Origin: Caulobacter sp.
GTDB taxonomy: Bacteria; Pseudomonadota; Alphaproteobacteria; Caulobacterales; Caulobacteraceae
NCBI GenBank assembly: GCA_028291055.1
Contig: JAQGIP010000006.1
Location: forward strand, 1-59,773
Direction: 5' to 3'
Length of the DNA stretch: 59,773 nucleotides
The position numbers and the translations under genes were made by a program. This document shows positions 54,907-59,773 of this stretch, one piece after another. Every line of letters begins with the position of its first letter. Within the stretch, counting starts at the first letter, position 1. Under the pieces are notes generated by a model. The model ran no database searches, was not told the origin of the DNA, and was given only the letters and a program-made list of their open reading frames with translations.

Positions 54907-57156
54907 ATGTCTCGGAAAATCGCTTTGGCGTTCCTGTCTGGCGCGTCGGCCCTGGCCATGGTGGCCGGCGGCTCGGTGGCGCAGGCGCAGCAGGTGGGGG
55001 GCGACCCGGCGCCAAAGGCGGACGCCGCCCACGCCACGACGGTGGATGAGGTCATCGTCACCGCCACCCGCCGCGCCGAGCGCATCCACGACGTGCCGGG
55101 CGCGGTCAGCGCGGTCAGTGGCCAGATGCTCCAGGACCTGAGGGCAAACAGCCTGGCCGACTTCGCCGCCTTCACGCCGGGCGTCAGTTTCCAGGCGACC
55201 TCGCCCAGCACCAACAAGGTGGTCATTCGCGGCATCACCACCGGCAATCAGCTCAACAGCGCGATCGGCCTCTATCTCGACGATGTCGCGGTCGGGTCGA
55301 GCACGCCCTTCGGCTCAGGCGCCCAGGCGATCAATATCGGGCTGTTCGATCTTCAGCGGGTGGAGGTGCTGAGCGGCCCGCAAGGCACGCTGTTCGGCGC
55401 CAATGCGCTGGGCGGCACGCTCAGATACATCACCGAGACGCCGGCCCTCACCGAGGTCTCCGGCCAGGTCGAGGTGGAAGGAAACGACCTCGCCCACGGC
55501 GAACCGGGCGGCGCGCTTCGGGCGTCATTCAACGCACCCCTGGGCGACAAGGCCGCCCTGCGGGTGGTCGGCATCGTCCAGGACGACTCCGGCTTTGTCG
55601 ACGATCCGAGCCATGGCCGACACAACCTCGGCGACGCCCACACCCTGCATGGCCGGGCCTCCCTGCTGTTGGAGGTCTCGCCCGACGTCAGCGTGCAACT
55701 GAACGCCTTCGCCCTGAGCACCAGGAGCAACGGCTATGCCGTGAGCATGCGCGATCCGGTCACCCACGCGCCCACCGGCGGCGACTACGACCAGTCCTTC
55801 GCCTCGGCGCAGCCGTCCGACGCGGACCTCTACATGGGCAGCGGGGTCATCCGCTGGAATCTGGATTGGGCGAACCTCACCGCGATCACCGCCTATCAGA
55901 GCACCCAAAACCACTCGGTGAGCGACCTCTCCACCGCCTACAGCGCCATTCTGGGCCCGATCCTCGGACCAGCCGGCGTCAATCCCTACGTCCTGGTGGT
56001 CGACACCGCGAGCAAGCGTTTCACCCAGGAGGTGCGGCTGGCGTCGCCGGACAACCGCGCCTTCGAATGGGTGGCCGGGGCCTTCTATTCCAATGAGGAG
56101 ACCACCCAGACGGACGTCATCGGAAACAACGCCGATCCCAACGGCCTGCTGCTTGGCCTGCCGATCGGCCGCTTCGATCTGCCGAGCACGGCCAAGGACT
56201 TCGCCCTGTTTGGAAATGTGACCGTACGGATCAGCCCGGCGGTGGATGTGACCCTCGGCGCGCGGCAGACCTGGAACGACCAGGTCTTTGCCTCGAGCGG
56301 CCTGGGTTTCGTCGTCAACCCGCCCGCGCCGACCACCGCCATCGTCGGGCGCGGAACATCCAAGGAGTCGGTCCAGACCTACCTCTTCAACCTGCGCTAC
56401 CGCCCGACTGACGCGACCATGGTCTACGCCCGCATCGCCAGCGGCTATCGGCCGGGCGGACCCAACCTGCAGACCGGCGGCGCCGGAAGCGGCAACCTGA
56501 GCTTCGCCGCCGACAAGTTGTGGAACTACGAAATCGGATTGAAGCAGACCCTCGGCGGGCGCGGCTTCCTCAATCTCAGCGCCTACCACATCGACTGGAC
56601 CAACATTCAGCAGGTGCGCAACATCGGCGGGGTCAACCAGCTCGTGAACGCGGGCGACGCGCGCGTCGACGGCGCCGAGGCGTCACTGTCCTACCGCCTG
56701 CTTGCGCGTCTCAGCCTGCTGGCGACCGCCTCCTATACCAACGCCAGACTGACCACGGCCGCGCCCCTGCTCGGCTTGAGCCAGGCGGGCGCGCGGCTGC
56801 CGCTTTCGCCCAGGTTCAGCTGGGCCCTGGCGGCGAACTACAGCTTCGATCTGACCCCGTCCGTGCACGGCGCGTTGAACGTCGCCGTGCGTCAGGTCGG
56901 CGAACGTAACTCCGGCTATCCCGGCAGCACCGTATCGCTCAACTACGAACTCGGCGGCTACACCGTCGTCGATGCGACCATGAGCCTGACCACGGAGACT
57001 GGCTGGCAGGTCAGCCCCTACATCAAGAACCTCTTCGATGTGCGCGGCGAGGTCTCGGCGACCACCGCCACCAACCAGTTCGTCCCGGGGGCGCCGGTCC
57101 CCGTGACCCTGACCCAGCCACGCACGATCGGCCTGTCGGTCGGCCGGCGCTTCTAG
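54907..57156 (+). CDS. TonB-dependent outer-membrane receptor (module 3)
   Basis: A 749-aa protein. Signal peptide to about residue 28 (FLSGASALAMVAGGSVAQAQ); TonB-box region DEVIVTATRR; plug motifs VVIRGITTGNQLN and VEVLSGPQGTLFGANALGGTLRYIT; barrel with IASGYRPGGPNLQTGG and terminal TIGLSVGRRF. It is preceded by AAAGGGGGG and the LacI-type operator. The serine hydrolase starts 20 nt after the stop, implying one operon. The ligand is unknown. Confidence 0.93.
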   Translation: MSRKIALAFLSGASALAMVAGGSVAQAQQVGGDPAPKADAAHATTVDEVIVTATRRAERIHDVPGAVSAVSGQMLQDLRANSLADFAAFTPGVSFQATSPSTNKVVIRGITTGNQLNSAIGLYLDDVAVGSSTPFGSGAQAINIGLFDLQRVEVLSGPQGTLFGANALGGTLRYITETPALTEVSGQVEVEGNDLAHGEPGGALRASFNAPLGDKAALRVVGIVQDDSGFVDDPSHGRHNLGDAHTLHGRASLLLEVSPDVSVQLNAFALSTRSNGYAVSMRDPVTHAPTGGDYDQSFASAQPSDADLYMGSGVIRWNLDWANLTAITAYQSTQNHSVSDLSTAYSAILGPILGPAGVNPYVLVVDTASKRFTQEVRLASPDNRAFEWVAGAFYSNEETTQTDVIGNNADPNGLLLGLPIGRFDLPSTAKDFALFGNVTVRISPAVDVTLGARQTWNDQVFASSGLGFVVNPPAPTTAIVGRGTSKESVQTYLFNLRYRPTDATMVYARIASGYRPGGPNLQTGGAGSGNLSFAADKLWNYEIGLKQTLGGRGFLNLSAYHIDWTNIQQVRNIGGVNQLVNAGDARVDGAEASLSYRLLARLSLLATASYTNARLTTAAPLLGLSQAGARLPLSPRFSWALAANYSFDLTPSVHGALNVAVRQVGERNSGYPGSTVSLNYELGGYTVVDATMSLTTETGWQVSPYIKNLFDVRGEVSATTATNQFVPGAPVPVTLTQPRTIGLSVGRRF

Positions 57157-57176
57157 GGCGGATGGAGGTTCAGGAT

Positions 57177-58328
57177 ATGACCAGATCAACTGGCCCGGTC
57201 CGGGCGAACGGCTTCGTCGCGCCCGGCTTCGAACCGATGGTCGAATGTTTCGAGGCCAACTTCCGCGAGAGCGCCGAGGTCCGCGACCTGGGCGCGGCCT
57301 TCTGCGCCTTCCGGCATGGGGAGCTGGTGGTGAACCTCTGGGGCGGCCAGCGCACGCCGGGCGGGGAGGACTGGACTGAGGACACATTGGTCAACGTCTT
57401 CTCCACCACCAAGGGATTGGTGGCGACGGCTCTGGCGATGCTGGCCGACCGCGGGCTGCTTGACTACGACGCGCCGGTCAGCCGCTATTGGCCGCAGTTC
57501 GCGCAGGCGGGCAAGGAGGCGGTCACGGTGGCGCAACTGATTTCGCACCAGGCCGGCCTCGTCGGGTTCGACGAGCCCACGACCATCGAGGACCTCTACG
57601 ACTGGGACCTGGTCTGCGATCGGCTGGCGCGGCAGACGCCCCGATGGACGCCCGGCGAACGCAACGGCTACCACGCCGTCACCTTCGGCTATCTCGCCGG
57701 CGAACTGGTGCGCCGCATCACCGGCCAGAGCGTGGGCCGGTTCGTCCAGGACCAGATCGCGACGCCGCTGGGCGCCGACTTCTATATCCGCCTTCCGGCC
57801 GGCGAGGATCATCGCGTGGCCCCGATCATCGACGCGCCCGCGGTGGCTTTCGACGTCAACCTCCTGCCGCCCGAGGTGAAGGCGATGGTCACCAACCCCG
57901 AGATCCCGCTGTCGACCGCCAACACTACCCCCTGGCGGCGGGCGGAAATCCCGGCTGCCGGCGGCCACGCCTCCGCCAAGGGCGTGGCGACCCTCTACGC
58001 CGCCCTCGCCAACCAGGGCCGGTTGGGCGGCCAGGCGTTGCTGGGATCCGGCGCCATCGAGCGCCTGCGGGAGGAACAGACCGCGCGTCTGGACCTGTGT
58101 CTCGGTGTCGCCCCGGGCTGGGCTATGGGCGTCATGCTCAACCGCCTGGGCAACTATGGGCCCAGCCCCCGCGCCTTCGGACATCCGGGAAGGGGCGGCT
58201 CGTTCGGTTTCGCCGATCCGGAAACCGGCCTGGCCGTCGGCTATGTGATGAACCAGCTCAGCGCCAACGCCCTCGCCGATCCCCGTGGCCTTGCATTGGT
58301 GGGCGGGGTCTACGTCTGCGCCACATAG
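57177..58328 (+). CDS. Serine hydrolase of the beta-lactamase fold, family VIII esterase-like
   Basis: A 383-aa protein without a signal peptide. SxxK motif S76-T-T-K79 in VFSTTKGLVATALAML; the Tyr of the second motif is in NGYHAVTFGYLAGEL; SHQAGLVGFDEP and a late GHPGRGGSFGFADPE segment are typical of EstB/family VIII carboxylesterases. These cytosolic enzymes hydrolyse small esters or lactones. ATG 57177 is preceded by GGAGG; an in-frame ATG at 57162 is also possible. Operon with the TonB receptor, consistent with hydrolysis of the imported compound. Confidence 0.88.
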   Translation: MTRSTGPVRANGFVAPGFEPMVECFEANFRESAEVRDLGAAFCAFRHGELVVNLWGGQRTPGGEDWTEDTLVNVFSTTKGLVATALAMLADRGLLDYDAPVSRYWPQFAQAGKEAVTVAQLISHQAGLVGFDEPTTIEDLYDWDLVCDRLARQTPRWTPGERNGYHAVTFGYLAGELVRRITGQSVGRFVQDQIATPLGADFYIRLPAGEDHRVAPIIDAPAVAFDVNLLPPEVKAMVTNPEIPLSTANTTPWRRAEIPAAGGHASAKGVATLYAALANQGRLGGQALLGSGAIERLREEQTARLDLCLGVAPGWAMGVMLNRLGNYGPSPRAFGHPGRGGSFGFADPETGLAVGYVMNQLSANALADPRGLALVGGVYVCAT

Positions 58329-58450
58329 CGCTGCGCGCCCTCGCTCTGGACGATGCCGGCGCCGATCAGGCCGTTGTAATCGTCCTCGTTGCCCTCGATG
58401 GAGCGCACCGGCGGATTGTTCTGGCCGGCGCTCCGGAGCGCCGCCAACAT
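58310..58450 (-). CDS. Possible 46-aa hypothetical protein
   Basis: A short minus-strand frame MLAALRSAGQ...RYVAQT lies in the gap between the esterase and the HAMP protein, convergent with and overlapping the esterase end by 19 bp. Its composition (NNPPVRSIEGNEDDYNGLI) looks more protein-like than a random shadow of non-coding DNA. The frame stays open further upstream, so it may also be the remnant of a larger gene. No recognised domain; weak ribosome site. Confidence 0.35.
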   Translation of the reverse strand: MLAALRSAGQNNPPVRSIEGNEDDYNGLIGAGIVQSEGAQRYVAQT

Positions 58451-58598
58451 TTTTTCACCGGCGGGGAACCTAGCGCGGAAACCGTCGTTTTGCGTCTGGG
58501 GGGAGGATACTTGAGGACCTCGGCCCTGTTGCCGCTTGGCACTTCCGGCGCGCGACAGACGCATACCCCCATCGGTAAACACATGCCCTGGGGGAACC

Positions 58599-59773
58599 AT
58601 GCCTGCTGCCGCCATCGCCGAGCGCAAGTCCTTCAAGCCCCCATCCAAGGCTCGCAACAAGACCATTAGCAGGGACGGCCCGACCGCTGGCTTAGACAGT
58701 CGCGAACTGCTGGCGGCGCTTCGTTCCTTCCGTCGGGGCGACTTTTCGGTACGGCTCCCTCGCACTTTTGACGGCGTCGACGGTGAAATCGCCGAGGCGT
58801 TCAACGAGGTGGTCGAGCTCAACGACCGGATGACCAAGGAATTTGAGCGGCTGGGCGACGTCGTCGGCCGTCAGGGCAAGATCAACCACCGGGCGCGCCT
58901 GCCCACGGCGACCGGCTCCTGGGCCGCCAGCGTGGACGCGGTCAACACCCTGATCGCCGACATGGTCCACCCCACCGCCGAAATGGCCCGCGTGATCGGC
59001 GCCGTGGCCAAGGGCGACCTGGGCCAGACCATGGACCTGGAGAACGAGGAGCGGCCCCTGCGCGGGGAATTCCTGCGCATCGGCAAGGTGGTGAACACCA
59101 TGGTGGGCCAACTGGGCTCCTTCTCCTCGGAAGTGACCCGCGTGGCGCGCGAGGTGGGTACGGAAGGCAAGCTCGGCGGGCAGGCCCAGGTGAAGGGCGT
59201 TGCCGGCACCTGGAAGGACCTTACCGACAACGTCAACCTCATGGCCGCCAACCTGACGGGCCAGGTGCGCAACATCGCCGAGGTGACCACCGCCGTTGCC
59301 AACGGCGACTTGAGCCGCAAGATCACCGTGGACGTGAAGGGCGAGGTGCAGGAGCTGAAGAACACCATCAACACCATGGTGGACCAGCTGTCCTCGTTCG
59401 CCGACGAGGTCACCCGCGTCGCCCGTGAGGTCGGCACGGAGGGTCGCCTCGGCGGTCAGGCCCAGGTCAAGGGCGTCTCGGGCACTTGGCGAGACCTCAC
59501 GGACAACGTCAACTCGATGGCCGCCAACCTCACCGGGCAGGTCCGCAACATCGCCCAGGTCGCCACCGCCGTCGCCACCGGCGACCTGTCGCAGAAGATC
59601 ACGGTGGACGCGCAGGGCGAGATCCTCGAGCTGAAGAACACCGTCAACACGATGGTGGAACAGCTCAACGCCTTCGCGCGCGAAGTGACTCGAGGGGCGC
59701 GAGAGGTAGGATCGGAAGGCATCCGGGGGGGCCAGGCACGCGTGCCGGGCGCCGGGGGGGTGTGGAGAGATCT
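58599..59773 (+). CDS. Multi-HAMP sensor protein, 3'-truncated (likely hybrid histidine kinase)
   Basis: ATG 58599 follows GGGGGAA and the frame is open to the window end (391 codons visible). After a short basic N-terminus ([15 protein letters not shown]), HAMP-like units repeat: a 92-residue unit ([68 protein letters not shown]) starts at 59130, 59406 and 59682, exactly 276 bp apart. No membrane helix is visible. Such HAMP arrays occur in soluble hybrid kinases like the fungal group III (Nik1/Os-1) type; the kinase part would lie beyond the window. Confidence 0.85.
   Translation, partial: MPAAAIAERKSFKPPSKARNKTISRDGPTAGLDSRELLAALRSFRRGDFSVRLPRTFDGVDGEIAEAFNEVVELNDRMTKEFERLGDVVGRQGKINHRARLPTATGSWAASVDAVNTLIADMVHPTAEMARVIGAVAKGDLGQTMDLENEERPLRGEFLRIGKVVNTMVGQLGSFSSEVTRVAREVGTEGKLGGQAQVKGVAGTWKDLTDNVNLMAANLTGQVRNIAEVTTAVANGDLSRKITVDVKGEVQELKNTINTMVDQLSSFADEVTRVAREVGTEGRLGGQAQVKGVSGTWRDLTDNVNSMAANLTGQVRNIAQVATAVATGDLSQKITVDAQGEILELKNTVNTMVEQLNAFAREVTRGAREVGSEGIRGGQARVPGAGGVWRD
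59130..59773 (+). repeat. 276-bp tandem repeat encoding HAMP units
   Basis: Two full units (59130-59405, 59406-59681) and the beginning of a third are clearly similar in DNA as well as protein. The last 80 or so bases of the window diverge unusually, with runs of G, though the frame is kept. Confidence 0.85.

Overview
The window is very GC-rich and gene-dense, with alphaproteobacterial-style content: several TonB-dependent receptors, a CYP153-type P450, many acyl-CoA enzymes, TetR, LacI and LuxR regulators, and multi-HAMP signalling repeats. A member of the Caulobacterales, Phenylobacterium- or Caulobacter-like, is the best guess; this is inference from gene content, not from a marker gene. 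I saw no rRNA, tRNA, CRISPR array, transposase or phage gene.

Layout. 1-2.8 kb: end of a TPR protein, a long inverted repeat, an SDR dehydrogenase and two kinds of dispersed repeat. 2.8-12.1 kb: CYP153 P450 and a very large type Va autotransporter, divergent from a LuxR-type regulator with a palindrome between them. 12.1-18.8 kb: YghU-like GST, Tat-exported serine hydrolase, amidohydrolase, lipoprotein, MsrA, acyl-CoA dehydrogenase and a TetR regulator, with a 26-bp palindrome before the dehydrogenase. 18.8-28 kb: UvrA paralogue with a 5'-nucleotidase, an ArsR/DUF1801/AHSA1/methyltransferase operon, a GH2 beta-mannosidase and an acyltransferase.

28-35.8 kb (module 1): TonB receptor, acyl-CoA ligase, TetR, carboxylesterase and MFS transporter, with the same 16-nt element before the first and last genes. 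35.8-40.7 kb: secreted trypsin-like protease, a TIR-membrane-TolB-TPR protein, a small repeat lipoprotein and a beta-carbonic anhydrase. 40.7-51.7 kb (module 2): SDR, two MaoC-type subunits, TetR, TonB receptor, tannase-family esterase, acyl-CoA ligase, SCP-x-type thiolase and succinate-semialdehyde-type dehydrogenase, with a shared motif before both divergent operons. 51.7-58.3 kb (module 3): acyl-CoA ligase, LacI regulator, TonB receptor and family VIII-type esterase, with one perfect 14-bp palindrome at two promoters. The window ends inside a HAMP-repeat sensor protein.

How it fits together: three neighbouring modules each combine outer-membrane import, a hydrolase that could release an acid from an ester, CoA activation, and a private repressor with its own recognisable operator. 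Module 2 adds most of a beta-oxidation-type cycle. The substrates cannot be read from sequence. This repeated, separately regulated uptake-hydrolysis-CoA activation architecture is the most interesting aspect of the window.
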